Shown piece by piece: positions 12,846 to 24,815 of a stretch of DNA of 64,000 bases; position 1 is the first letter of the stretch, and each line of letters begins with the position of its first letter. This DNA comes from Vespa crabro (taxonomy: Eukaryota; Arthropoda; Insecta; Hymenoptera; Vespidae). The stretch lies in assembly GCF_910589235.1 (NCBI RefSeq), contig NC_060957.1:5787662-5851661 (forward strand). The letters run 5' to 3'. Position numbers and translations under genes: made by a program. Below the pieces are notes generated by a model. That model was given only the letters and a program-made list of their open reading frames with translations. It had not been told where the DNA came from and ran no database searches.

Positions 12846-15635
12846 ATGATTTTAATCACTATCTTAGTAACATCAGCAATGATCACTATGACGCGTTCTG
12901 CGCCCGCTGTACATCTTCCAAAGAAAACTGGGAATTTTCCGGAAGTGCTATGGCTCGTTAATCAGCGAATGCCAGAATTAGAGGTAAAAAAAAATATTGT
13001 TAGATGATAATTTTATTAATAAATCAAATCTTGATATTACGAATTTTTATTAAAAATATTCATAATACTGGCTTATCAATATTTATTATGAAAATAATTT
13101 TATTATATTAATATATAACTTTTATTAATATAATAATATTGTAATTAAATTTTTTAAATATTCGAAATATTAGCTTATCGGAGATGAAAGTAATTGCATT
13201 ATATATATAATATATATAATATAATATATATATAATACAATTATTCTCATAATATAATTTATATAAATAGTATTCATATAAAAAAAAATGATAAGAAGTA
13301 TCGAACGAAAATCGAGCCTTTCGATTCTAATATTAAATAATAGCCTCCCACTTGGTGAACATAGATAATGAAAAGCCGATTCAAATATATATATACATAT
13401 ATACATACACACATACATTTTATATATAGATTTCTATATTCACTTTGGCGAAACACGATCTATGTGAGTTTATATCGCGAATTGTTAACAGACGACCAAT
13501 CGACAAGCAAACTTGTGTTTTTCTATTTCTCTCTCTCCTTCTCTTTTATTTGCATACATATATTGCATCAGTTTTGCACATAATGGCTTCCTTTGTGAAC
13601 AGTACATATAAAGCAAAGACTGATATGTGTCTTTTATCTCGGTGTTGGTAGAATTTAATTCAAATTGTATAAAGTTTTCTTCAAAATTACATCTCGATTA
13701 AAAAAAAAAAAAAAAGAAAAAAAGAAAATATATCGACGAAACTATTTACAACGAATTCGAAAAATTCGATAACGCGATGAAAAATATTGTTTCATTGTTT
13801 CATCGTTTACTTCTTAAAATATAAAATAAAATATCGAGATATGACAATTATTTATTTCAATCGTTCTATTAACAAAATGGCGACGTACCAACGGCTAAAA
13901 TGTACGAACTGACATTTCGAAATTTCACGTAACGAAAATTTTCTATCGTCTTATTCACCCTCCAACAATCTTTCCCCGTGCGTCACGAGGAGGAGAATAA
14001 AAAAAGAAAGAAAAATCATGTAAAGCGCGAATAAAATTTAAAACTCGGCTGGCTTTCAAAGGATCCACGTATTTTCTTCGAAATTATTACGTTCAATGAC
14101 ATTTTTCGTATACCCTCCATCGCAAAAAATATATATACATAAAATATGTAAAAAGAGGACAAGAAGGAAAATAAAAAAAGAATTAAAATACATAACATAC
14201 TCAATTGTCTTCGCTAATTCGCTTCATAATTTAATAACTTGAAAGATCCCTCGTATTATATTACCCTCGTTTTCTTAGAAATATAGATTCAATTGGTTCA
14301 ATAAGAATTTGAATAGTCATCGACGAACAAAAGCGTAAAAGTAATCCCGAAGAATCCTTGGATATAAATTGAATCCTTTGCGGTAGAAATCGGACAGGTA
14401 TATAAAGGAACAAAGTTGTCCTCTTTTGGTCGAATTTTTTTACGAAAAAAAAGAAAGGAAAAAAGAAATGAAAGAAAGAGAATGAAAGAAAGAGAAGGAT
14501 AAAGATAAATTGAGGAAGATAGAAACAGAAAGAAAGACGTGTTGGTATAGAAGAGAGAACTTCGTAATCGGTAACTCGAGAAAATTTTTCTTCCCATTGT
14601 TTTTTTTTCTTTTACGATTCTTTTTTCTTTTTCTTTTTTTTTTGGACGAATCAAAATAAAGTAAAGCTCGTAAAAGGTATGAGAAAGAATGATAACGAAA
14701 GGACGAACAATATCCTCGCAATATGAAAAAGTTCCTCTTCGAATGAAAAAGGTCTCATAAAGGCAAAGAGCCATTATCATAATTGAATGAAAAAAAAAAA
14801 AAAGAATAAAGAAAGAAAAAACAAAATGTCGCAAAAAATGCGCGCGTATTTCAATTCGTCGAACTGACACTTATTGAATCACTTTGAATTTTTTATCGAT
14901 ATTATATCATTATTTATTTCGAATATGTTTACGTTTGTTGAACAGAGAGAGATGTATGAATCGAGCAACGATCCTGGCCCGACGATACTCAGGACGAAAA
15001 GGATCGGTTCTTTGTCGATCGTAAATAATTTCGATGTTCTCAGAGAGAGAATACTTTTGGAAATAGCTCGTAGAAAGGCTTTGCAAGATCAACGACAAAT
15101 CGATGCTAACAGACAGATTCTCGATAGCATCGGCAAGAGATCGGTACCATCTTACGAGGATTACACATCCTCGTCTCGTCCTCGAACTTCGGAAAGAATC
15201 TACGATTGGCTCAGCGAAAATGACTCCCTTCTTGGAAATCGTCATAGCAATCAAGATCGCAGGGTTTGTTACTTCTTCATATTTCTTACTAATCGTTTGC
15301 CTATCTCAATCTGTCATCAATTTTTGTGTAATAATTGAAATATTGAGCAAAATGATCGCCAATTTAATCTCGAGCTCTTATTGTGAATCTTTGAAGTCGA
15401 TAAACACTATTCATCCATCATATTATAGTATTAATGCATACATATTACGCATATATTATGAATACGTGTCTATACTATTTTATATATTTTCAAATCTATT
15501 TTATATTCTTTGTCTAAATAGTTGTCAAAGATATTTAAGAGACTATTTGACTTTTTTCAACAAACTATTTTATTATACTAATAGACGCGATTTTTATTTT
15601 CACAGGTAGCAAACAACGAATTACTCTGGTTGTAA
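12846..15635 (+). CDS. Dh44: Diuretic hormone 44 (CRF-like) precursor
   Basis: This encodes the secreted precursor of the corticotropin-releasing-factor-like diuretic hormone, which in insects acts through class B GPCRs on Malpighian tubules and in the brain. The coding exons are 12,846-12,983, 14,946-15,263 and 15,606-15,635, all phase 0 with GT-AG borders, giving 161 residues. Residues 1 to about 19 are a hydrophobic signal peptide ending in RSA. A KR at 64-65 precedes the hormone at 66-108 (begins IGSLSIVNNF, ends ANRQILDSI), and G109-K110-R111 is the amidation and cleavage signal. The conserved core RRKALQDQ and IDANR identify the family. The exon-1 start is the first ATG after a 3' splice site at 12,811-12,812 (TTTTCCAG), so a non-coding exon lies upstream. 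The last coding exon adds only VANNELLWL. A first possible poly(A) signal is at 15,837. I am confident of the family; the last small exon is less certain. Confidence 0.93.
12984..14945 (+). other. Dh44: Dh44 intron between signal-peptide and hormone exons
   Basis: The intron of about 1.96 kb begins GTAAAA and ends TTGAACAG. It carries TA-rich and A-rich simple sequence and no separate gene. Open frames on either strand here (for example at 14,298-14,870) are made of A/T-rich low-complexity sequence. Confidence 0.75.
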
Positions 15636-16973
15636 CCATATGCGAACCAATCGAAGAAAAACTATTGAAATCCAGATTTGGCAGGCAACCTCTCGCTTTT
15701 CCAAGTTTTACGAGCAGCAAATTTTGTTCCCATACCATTACGAATTCTTCTTATAAAGCTTTTATCTGATCTATCAGTCTCGCGCGTTTCTCAGGTTCTA
15801 ATAGGCAGCTATAATATAGCGTGACGAATGATGAAAAATAAAAAAAAATATAAAAAAATTAAAAAGAAACAAAAAAAAGGAAGAAAAAAGCGAATAATAT
15901 AATGAATACAGTAATATCAGCGACATTTCAAGGTTACATTCACAAAGTCAATTTTCAAAGACGATCCAATTGCGATGTATATGAGTCGTCAAAACGAAAC
16001 AGTATTATATTTTGTGATCTTTCTTTTATATTTATTATTTTATCGTTTCTATAATGTCTACGATAAACACTATATTGTTATTTTGTTTTGTTTTTTTTTC
16101 TCCTCTTGACTAGACCAAAAAAAAAATATCGTTTCGTTGTTAAATAACTCAATTTGTGTCATATAATTTAGATATTCGAACCATTGAAGAATTAAGACTT
16201 TTCATTTTCGTCATCACAATTATTCATCCCCTATAATACGATTAATCATTATTTATTTGTCTAACTATAATATTCTCTATTTATAATAGTTTCATAAAAT
16301 ATTTATGTTTGTATTAGATATTCTCTGTAGTAATCTCCAAAAATAGATTTTACTATTTTAAAAGTTTATGTCCGTTCTAGTTTTATTACGAAAGTAACTT
16401 GGTGAAAGATGTAATTATGCGTTTGCTATAATATAACCTTAAAAAAGATATATATATATATACACACATCTATATTTAAAAAGAAAAATGTTATTAAATA
16501 GCAGCTCGAAGAGAGAGAAAAGAAAACAAGAAAAAAAAGAAGAAAGAAAAAAAGATCAATAGAAACATTTGTTCTATATTAGATTATAGTAAGAAATATT
16601 TAACATTAGCAAAATGACGATAGAACAGCCTCATCGTGTAAGTTAGTTCTAATTAATTAGAGTTAGCAATAGTAATGTACCTTACGCCTCGGTGATACAT
16701 CGAATGCTAGCCGTTTATTATTATCATTATTCAGTCCTTCATAGCAGCGAATAACTTTCAGGAAAACTCGAAAACCGATATAAACAAAAAAAAAAGAAAA
16801 AACACGGATAATAAATAAATGTATGCACGTTAAATAGTTGACACTTGCTATTTAATATTTACCATTCGTGTTTTTTTTTTTTTTTTTTTTTTTTTTATTG
16901 TTGGTTTCTTCTTTTCTTTTCTTTTGCGAAATTGTTTACTCGGAAATATTTTAATTATGAAAAAACATGTCTC

Positions 16974-16984
<11 letters not shown>

Positions 16985-17033
<49 letters not shown>
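16985..17033. repeat. (CT)n microsatellite
   Basis: Nearly 50 bp of CT, preceded by a 26-base T run at 16,871-16,896. Confidence 0.95.
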
Positions 17034-17035
<2 letters not shown>

Positions 17036-17292
17036 GAATAAAGAAATTCTTTCATTAAGTAGAGTAAAAACTAAAGTAAAAGTTTGAAATTCGCGCGTTA
17101 TTAACATTTCCGGCAATGCCTGTACACATCGATGTTTAAAAATTAAGACTTACCTGTGCAATGTTACATCTCTTCTCGTCAACGACGATTTTAATCTACA
17201 TATTGTGTATCATGTTTGTATATTACATTGTACATTACACGCAAAGAAAGATACGAATGTATATGTATATATATGTATATCTATATCTATAT

Positions 17293-17343
<51 letters not shown>
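17293..17343. repeat. (ATACAT)n hexamer array
   Basis: About eight units of ATACAT. It generates IHIHIH and IYIYIY frames that are not genes. Confidence 0.9.
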
Positions 17344-18285
17344 CGTATAACATACATAGATTGCAATCTTTTCGACGAATCTTTCGATTAATTTAAAGAT
17401 AAATTGAAAATATCTTCGAAACTTCTTCCAATGATATAACTCAAATTTATTTATTATATTTTTAATGATAGTTTAAGAAAAAAAATATCGTCATATTTTA
17501 TTTAAACAGATATGTATGTCTATCGATACGTTCCTAAAATATATCATTTCGTCGGTAGACCGAAAATAAAATTTAATATAAGTTCTACGATGTGTGATTT
17601 TAAACGTGATAATAAATTTTATTTAATGTACAACCACGTGTCCTGAGATTATATTAATCCTCTCCTTGGATCCTTTTGGAAAGACAACACAATGCCAATG
17701 TACCGTTCCTTACAAAAGTTTATTTTTTTTTCTTTTTTGTTCTTTTTGTTTTTTCTTTCTGTTTCTTTTTTCTTTCTTTTTTCTTTCTTTTTAATTATTA
17801 TCGCTGTCATTACAATATTTAGTTATTGTTATTACAGTTATTACACATAGTTCACTTACTTCAATCGTATAGTGAACAGTAGACTTTTGCCTTTCTCTCT
17901 AAATATAAACAGTTAAATCGCTTTATTCTGTACACGATATCATTGAAAATATGAGTAATGTACATCACATTTGTTCGTTACGAATATTTTAAAAGAAAAT
18001 TTTTTTGAAAGACAATTATTTGAAATTAGAATTCGATTGATGTCCTCATTAATGATTTTTTTTCCCTCTTTATAGACATACAACACCATATTAACAAATG
18101 GTATTCTTTCATAATAATTGCTTTTCAATAAAATTTTGATATAATTTAGTTTCATACATAATAATAATTTTATGTAAACGTTAAAAAAAGACATAGATAT
18201 GAATAAGCGAAATACAGAGAGAAGGTAATACAAAAGTGTAACGAATTGATGAATTGGAGGAAAATATAATAAACTATGTTCATGA

Positions 18286-20688
18286 TCACAGTTTACGAAG
18301 ATCGAGAACAAATACACTGCCATCTGATGCCGAAGCACCAACCTTGTCACCTCTACTATTCCAACATACTTCGAAAATACCACCCGTACCTTTGTAACTG
18401 TGAACTAATAACCCACTCTGCGAAGTAAGTGATACATTAATTTCAAAATGTTAAAAGATAAATAAAAGTAAAAGATAAATAAATTCATAATCACTTACCT
18501 GAGTAGACCAAATATGAACACATTTGTCAAAACTTCCGCTAGCAAGAAACTTGCCATCCGGACTAAACGCTACACTGTACACTGGTTCTGTATGTCTTGT
18601 GAGCGTATGTATACAAGCTCCTCTTTCTACATCCCACAATCTTACAGTTGAATCGAATGATGCACTGGCAAGTGTCAAATTCATATTTGGATTGTGTGTC
18701 CCTGGACCAGTCGGAGACCATTTGATTGTATAAATTTCTTTACTGTGAGCTTGAAGATCGTGTACCCACGTATCCTGCTTCATAGACCATATCTTCAAAC
18801 TCATGTCATCCGAACAACTAGCTAGTAGATTACCTTGAGGATCCCATTTTATTGCATTAACTTCGTTCTGAAAATGTCATTATAATATATCACCTGAGAA
18901 ACTATGTAAAATGAAAAATCTTACTGACATCAACATACCGTATGACCTTGGAAGCTCTTTATGGGTTTATCTACATTCAGTTTGCATACATGAATACATT
19001 GATCTGTAGAGCAACTAGCAAATGAAGTGTTTGTTTGCCAATCGACGTCTAATGCAGGTGCACAATGAAAACTGAATTGCTGAGTACACTCGCCACTTTC
19101 GGCGTCCCAAATAATAGTTGTTTTATCAACACCTGCACTTAAAATATAATTGCCACATTTATTCCACTTCAATGCGAAAATTGGACCTTTATGTTGACCC
19201 AAAGTAGTAGCCAATCTGCCTTCTGTTGTCCAAATGCGTGCATATCCATCGTAACTTCCAGTTGCCAGTAACGTACCATCGCACTAAAATAATCAATATA
19301 CAACTTTCTTTAATATTTTCACTGATTTATGATGTAAGTAGAATGAGTATGTATTGTATACCTTCCAATCTAACGAAGTAACATCTTTGTTACTAGGTAC
19401 TTCCGCACCACCTTTTTGGATGCAATGGCGAAGAATCAATTGATTTGGAGCCTGAGAATTGTCTGACATATCCCAAATACGGGCGGTGCTGTCTCCAGAA
19501 CCAGAGGCCAAAAGATCAGTAGTAGGATTCCAAGCGCATATAAAAACTTCAGACTCGTGTCCTCTTAATTTGGTTGCCTTACTAGCTGGTATTTCAACAG
19601 CACTAGCATTAGCACCCGTTCCAGTACCTTGCTGCTGTTCGTCCACTTCCATTTCATTTCTATCACCACCTCGATCACTTGTTCCTACGCCATTATTTGA
19701 TGTCACCACTATAAATAGGTTCGAATAGATGTTCAACAATTTCATGAATCAATGAAATTCTTTTAATTAATATAATAGGACATGTGTGTGCTCCTGCTAT
19801 ATAGATATTTTGTATAATTTGAAAATTAAATTTTACTAACTTAGTCTAAATCTCAAGAACATAAAAGTACCTTGTCTATGTAATAGACAAAAGTCCTTTT
19901 TCATTGAAAAATAGATTTTGTCAGCAAAATTCAATCAAAATATCTAATGAACTAAGCTGCCTATTAATCTACCTGATGATAATGAGGAGGTCTACAAAAC
20001 TTCTATATTTTTGTAGACCAGGGTGTAATCAGGCATGGATACCATATATAGAAGTTTGAAGAAGTAAACGTAATGACCATACAACCTTCTTCTCTATTTG
20101 TATCTTGAACTTCCGTTTTTATCTGTTGTTTCTGTTGATTGATTTGATTTTGTCTAGATGCAACAACATCCGGCATAACCGCGTCGATGAGAGACAGAGA
20201 CTCAACCATTCTTTGTTCTGTTCCATCTTCGCCAATAGAAATTTCTGCTTCCGTATATTGTAATCCCTTTTGTAGAATAGATAGAAGTGCAGCTGGTGGT
20301 ACTAAAGCTCCATTTATGTTACTCTGTGATATGTGCGATTCTATACCAAAAGTGTATGCTGAATGCACAAAACCTATAATATAAAAATAAATTCATATCG
20401 AGTAACTCAATAACAAAAATATGTAGAATTTCCAATGCTAATATAAATTAATGCTAATACAAAAGATTACAATATTTTCATCATACTGTAAATAAAGACA
20501 GTAAATATATTTACAGTTCTTAAATGATAAATTTTTAAATAATATTCATTAAATAGAAAAAAAGAAAAATAAACTGTATATTTGTTCATTATCCCATACA
20601 AGAGGTTAACAAACGCTCTCATAATCGTACCGGATTCTTGAAGATAGCGGTAGACTAAAAAGTTGACTTCATCGCTAGAGAAGCTCAT
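18286..20688 (-). CDS. ebi: Ebi / TBL1-like LisH, F-box-like, WD40 protein
   Basis: This is the orthologue of Drosophila Ebi and vertebrate TBL1X/TBL1XR1, a subunit of SMRT/NCoR-HDAC3 corepressor complexes that recruits ubiquitin-proteasome exchange of corepressors. The six coding exons in transcript order are 20,688-20,631, 20,373-20,086, 19,708-19,362, 19,283-18,939, 18,867-18,499 and 18,417-18,286. Together they give 512 residues, against about 514 in human TBL1XR1. The N-terminus MSFSSDEVNFLVYRYLQESG is the LisH domain. F-box-like sequence follows (IESHISQSNINGALVPPAAL, SLSLIDAVMPDVV), then an acidic Q/G-rich linker. From about residue 150 there are WD40 repeats with typical dipeptide ends (ARIWD, TIIWD, LKIWS, VRLWD, VHIWS). 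It ends at VFVLDLRKL. The start at 20,688 matches the family; an in-frame ATG 27 bases upstream is less likely. The exon-2 donor is ambiguous between 20,086 (GTTGTA) and 20,083 (GTATGG), a one-codon difference. A minus-strand AATAAA lies at about 17,921-17,926. Confidence 0.96.
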
Positions 20689-21586
20689 CGTTAAGGGCCT
20701 ACACAGCACTAGCATAACACATTTACGTCAGGACACATTGAAAACTTTCGTTGTTTTACTTCCGACGCTAAAATTTGCCGCGTTGGGTTGTTACGAGAAA
20801 GATACACGAGCACATTGCACGTAATCTGGAAGACGGTAAACCAATTGAATGTGAATACTAACATACTCATGAAACTTTTCCGAAATTTAAAACATTACAA
20901 ATAGAATTTACGAGACATAAAAGTGATATTACAGTTATCAATTGACCAATTTTCTAACGACTATTTTTAATTTATTGGTTACTCGTTAAAATGAAAATAT
21001 AAATATAACAAGTATCCTTCATCAATATTTTTAATAGTAAGTTTCCTTTCTTATACATTTTTATATCGAAGATCTGAAAATTAAATTGCTTTAATTTGAT
21101 CTTTCTCCTGTCAGATGGCGAGCCTCGATGATGACATCGGATGTTCAGGATCGTATCTATAAAAGGGCATTGCTTCCGCTTACAGGGTACATCTATATCT
21201 TTGTCTCTAAAACGTTAAATTTTACATCGTCACCACATTGGAAGCTATATAGAATAAAACAGTTGAAAGTGATAAAAAAAAACTGCGTGTTTACATAAGT
21301 TAGACAACCCAATAACAACGGTATATTTTACTGAAAATCATAAGAAGTTATTAACGAAAAAAAAAGTTATACAACGTTACAAAACTTAATTTAATACATA
21401 AATGATTAGTCAAGTTAGAATATAAATTTTTTGGTCAGTAGACCAAAACGATCAAATATGACACGGAATAACAGGTTAGACTTTGTTTACATGACTCTTT
21501 AATGATATAACATAACCTTTCTTTGATAAGTATAATGTTTTTTAATCTCGCAAAAATTCATTTTGTCTTATTACCATTTATTGTCA
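20689..21586. promoter_or_regulatory. Divergent intergenic region between ebi and the 21.6-kb gene
   Basis: About 0.9 kb separates the two start codons, which point away from each other, so a shared bidirectional promoter is likely. The segment at 21,110-21,180 is GC-richer and contains TATAAAAG at 21,158-21,165 on the plus strand. The exact transcription starts cannot be read from the sequence. Confidence 0.5.
21158..21165 (+). promoter_or_regulatory. TATA-box-like element (TATAAAAG)
   Basis: The motif sits in CTATAAAAGGGC, a near-consensus TATA box with a G-rich 3' flank. It would place a transcription start near 21,190, about 400 bases before the start codon at 21,587. It may drive the small gene downstream. 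Confidence 0.4.
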
Positions 21587-21937
21587 ATGTTATCGTTATT
21601 TAGAAAACGAGGACGTATTTTAGAGGAAGAATCTAGCGAGTTCATGCCATTAAGTAAAAGGATCAATAATCTTCATATCAATGGTTTATCTGGACTTCAA
21701 GAAAGTACAGCCGAAATGGAATCTGATTGGGGAGGCCCTAATTTTATTCCTTCTCCAAATTATTCAGAACCTTCTCAAAGCTCGCCATTACATGACACTT
21801 GTGCTTCTAGCCAAAGTAGTTACACTGCCGATTACAGGCCTGATCTTGATGCAACAGAAAATCCATTTTACTATGAAAGCAATAAATTATTGTTTTCTTT
21901 GTACATGGAACGTATGCAAAGAGCAGATATGTATTAA
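21587..21937 (+). CDS. Small single-exon protein, possibly FAM104/VCF-like
   Basis: The ORF encodes 116 residues from ATG 21,587 to TAA 21,937. The frame is open 24 bases further upstream but has no earlier ATG there. The protein begins with a basic stretch (FRKRGR, then PLSKRINNL) that looks like a nuclear localisation signal. It has a serine- and proline-rich middle (SPNYSEPSQSSPLHDT), and ends in a short predicted helix (FYYESNKLLFSLYMERMQR). This order, N-terminal KR-type signal plus a C-terminal helix of the form Y-x-x-(I/S)N-x-L-L, is reminiscent of the FAM104 (VCF) nuclear cofactors of the VCP/p97 ATPase. That assignment is inference from pattern only. It lies head-to-head with ebi. 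A possible poly(A) signal is at 22,412-22,417. Codon use and lack of simple repeats argue that it is real. Confidence 0.65.
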   Translation: MLSLFRKRGRILEEESSEFMPLSKRINNLHINGLSGLQESTAEMESDWGGPNFIPSPNYSEPSQSSPLHDTCASSQSSYTADYRPDLDATENPFYYESNKLLFSLYMERMQRADMY

Positions 21938-22419
21938 TAATGGCTTAACTTTGCATATTTTAAAGGTATTTTTTATTTACAACTTAATCATTCCTTTGGA
22001 TAACTTTATAAAGCCATCAAGTTTGTCAGTCTTAGGTATTAATCTTTGCAATTTGAAATTAGTTCAGTTACATTACATTTCTAATATCAGTACCTTTTAT
22101 TATATAATGTCTATATCGCAAATTAATTATAATACATTAAAATTAATTTCCTAATTTTCCTAATTTTCCTTGATAATTTATCTCATCGCAAGGAGAGAAG
22201 ATTAAATGTCTTATATAATATTTATTTCTTTATTACCAAACACTATGCATGTCTAAAGTATATTAAATTAATGAATTCAAATGCCGTATGTGATTTATTG
22301 TAATTGTATTTATATTTCTATTGTTTGTATACATTGATAATTTGTGTGAGAAATATTTGGTTATTATTAAATTTTTACAGATTGTGGTTTACAAAGGAGA
22401 GAAATAATACAAATAAAAT

Positions 22420-23550
22420 AAGATACGATTGAGTCAGGTTTATTTGTTATTTTTCTTTATTTTTTCCAACAATTAAATTATAAGCTTATTTAGAAAGATT
22501 TATTACGTTTAATATGTGTAATTATTCATGAATGATAAATGCTCTGTAACATAAAGAAAAAATAGACAATGATCTTATATATATACTCGAATTCGTAATT
22601 TAGATAATACGAATTAATTGTTAATAATGTTCCAATCTACATTTTCAATTTCAAATTTCCCGCTATTAAACGAATAATTGTAAATCAACCTTAACATTAG
22701 CTGGGACACGAGTCCGACGTGAACGCACTCTGATGAGACAATAAGAACGAACGACATAACCTTTCGACCAAACGTTGATACAACATTGAGAGGGAAGGAG
22801 ACGCACGCGCACGCTCAGTGTAACATTTATTTCTCAATATCGCATGGCCACCCATATTGAGATAGTAAAACGGTTAGTCGATCTTTCATCGTGTCTTTTA
22901 TCATAAACAATATATAATTTGTGAAAAAAAAAAAAAAAACGATAGTCTTGCGACGATTAGGATAAAAATCGTTATAACGTTTTAGTAATTCAGAAGGAAT
23001 CGACGAAGCCACACGAGTAGAACGCGCGTAGCTATTTCCTTTCTCTCTTTTCACACTTTCGCACGATATATAGATATGTGTGTGTGTGTGTGTGCTTGTA
23101 CGTGAGGGCGCGCGTAACCCACCGCCATAGTTAATCATATCCCTTGATGGAATGTTAAATGAAGGCGCGCGCGCGCGCGCGCGACACACGTTTTACCGCC
23201 TATCGGACCAATAATTGTTCGAAACAGAATAAAAACACGTATAAAGTAGGAAAATAGAATAAATTAAAAAAGAGAGAACGTCTTAGAGAAATAAATGTCA
23301 AGAGAAAGTTGAATGAATTAGAAAGAAATAGACATAAAGCAAATAGAAACAGGGAGAGAGAGAAAGGATGTATTAAAAGAAAGTAAAAAAAAAAAGAAAA
23401 AGAATAAAAAAAATTCGTTATATCGAAGAAACGGATCAACCGTCGGAACTAACCCACAAAACTGATCTCCGAGACGCTCGAGGGGGCGCGCGCGCACATT
23501 CGTCATATCTCACGCGCGTACGTTGGGAGGTCGTAACGAGTCCTGTCCCG
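22420..23550. other. Intergenic DNA before ZF-A, becoming GC-richer
   Basis: The stretch is AT-rich until about 22,700 and then carries CpG-containing sequence, a GT array at 23,076-23,094 and a GC array at 23,165-23,183. No gene is visible. The open frames on the minus strand are low-complexity. Confidence 0.55.
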
Positions 23551-23555
23551 TTCGT

Positions 23556-23610
23556 TTTAATAATTAATTAATGAATTAATTATTTCATTGACTAATTAAT
23601 TAGTCAATTG
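23556..23610. promoter_or_regulatory. TAATTA-rich palindromic cluster (homeodomain-type sites)
   Basis: Within about 50 bp there are repeated TAATTA/ATTAAT cores. They include a perfect 22-bp palindrome at 23,587-23,608 centred on TAATTAATTA with TTGAC and GTCAA arms. TAATTA is the classic homeodomain core. The cluster lies in otherwise GC-rich DNA at the 5' side of the presumed ZF-A promoter, so it could be an enhancer or promoter element. That role is inferred. Confidence 0.45.
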
Positions 23611-24137
23611 GGCCCGATTGAAATAACAGTGTTTAAGGTGGAGAGAGAGAAAAAAAAAGAAATAAAAGATAAAAGAAAATATACGAGACAAGTCTAGTGG
23701 GGAAAAAATAAGAAAAGGAAATTGAACGAAGTACAAGAGATAGACAGGAAGAGCAGAAGAAAAACGAAGTTCTTGCGATCGGATTGGCGCGGAGCGAGGC
23801 GACACGACGCATCACACGCCGAGTAAGTCGAACGCGCATGTTGTGTGTTGCCCACTCGTCGAGCGGCCATGTACCGTTAACTCGAATTCATTTCACCAGA
23901 GTTGGACGGAAAAGCAAGTCCCGCTTCTTACCTACCAACCGATCGGGAGAGAGTCGATCGTGCACGATCGGGCACAACTCGTTGTAAAAGCCGGAAACTT
24001 GCGTGCGTGTAATTCGTGTTCACCTAACCAAGTTTCACTCGGGACGTGGCTTATGCTCCCGATAGAAACGACGATACGAATCGAAAAGTACTAATCTCCT
24101 TTCTCACTCTCTCTCTCTCCTCCTCTCTCTGTCTCTT

Positions 24138-24172
<35 letters not shown>

Positions 24173-24410
24173 GTGTGTGTAATTGTGTCGTGCTATCATC
24201 CTCGTTCTGAACTCTGTTTTTTGGTTTCTTTCGTTCGTTCTCGCTCGCTCTCTCACTCTTTCTCTTTCTCCTTCTTATTCGCGCAAATTTTATCCGAGAA
24301 GTCGCACAAAGTCTCAAATCGAGTCAAGTCGAGTCGTTTGTTCGGACGCGCGTTTCGTATGACGTGTGCACAGTGAATAGCAGCACCAGCACCACCACTA
24401 GCATTGGAAA

Positions 24411-24490
24411 CAGCAGGAGCAGCAGCAGCAGCAGCAGCAACGGTGGCGACGACGGTGGTGGTGGCGGTAGTAGTAGTAGTGTAGTAATAG
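24411..24490. repeat. Triplet repeats (AGC, GGT, TAG) in the ZF-A 5' region
   Basis: Runs of AGC are followed by GGT and then TAG triplets. They would encode poly-S/poly-G in one frame, but there is no evidence of translation. Confidence 0.85.
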
Positions 24491-24679
24491 TAACAGAGCG
24501 ACGACAACGACAAACGACGCTACTAGGTACGACGGGCAACCAAGAGCGAGCGTAGAAATGAGAAAGTCCACGTCGCTGTCGCGTTTTACGCGCTGAGGAT
24601 TTCGAGAACACAAGAAGCAAGAAAAGAACAGAACAGAACAGAACAGAATAGAACGGTTAAGAGGCGCGTACGTGCGACG

Positions 24680-24772
24680 AACGAACGGACGGACGGACGG
24701 ACGAACGGACGTACGTACGGTCGGTCGGTCGGTCGGTCGGTCGGTCGGTCGGTCGCTAGCAGGCTGGCTGGT

Positions 24773-24815
<43 letters not shown>
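24680..24815. repeat. Back-to-back tetranucleotide arrays GGAC, GGTC, TTGC
   Basis: GGAC units (24,686-24,710) run through ACGT into about nine GGTC units (24,719-24,755), then into about ten TTGC units (24,771-24,810). Three different tetranucleotides in direct succession is unusual. An AGAAC pentamer array precedes them at 24,624-24,655. Confidence 0.9.

Larger units (their letters stand above)
15640..17900. other. Dh44 3' region and intergenic DNA
   Basis: This holds the Dh44 3'UTR (a candidate AATAAA at about 15,837), then AT-rich DNA. It contains a poly-T tract at 16,871-16,896, a CT array at 16,985-17,033 and an ATACAT hexamer array at about 17,293-17,343. No coding gene is visible. 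Confidence 0.6.

Noticed and set aside
14298..14870. 190-codon minus-strand ORF in the Dh44 intron
   Set aside because: It is phenylalanine/serine-rich from A-rich sequence, antisense within an intron, and has no recognisable motif.
17940..18383. 147-codon minus-strand ORF
   Set aside because: It overlaps the last ebi exon in a different frame; the true frame ends VFVLDLRKL at 18,286.
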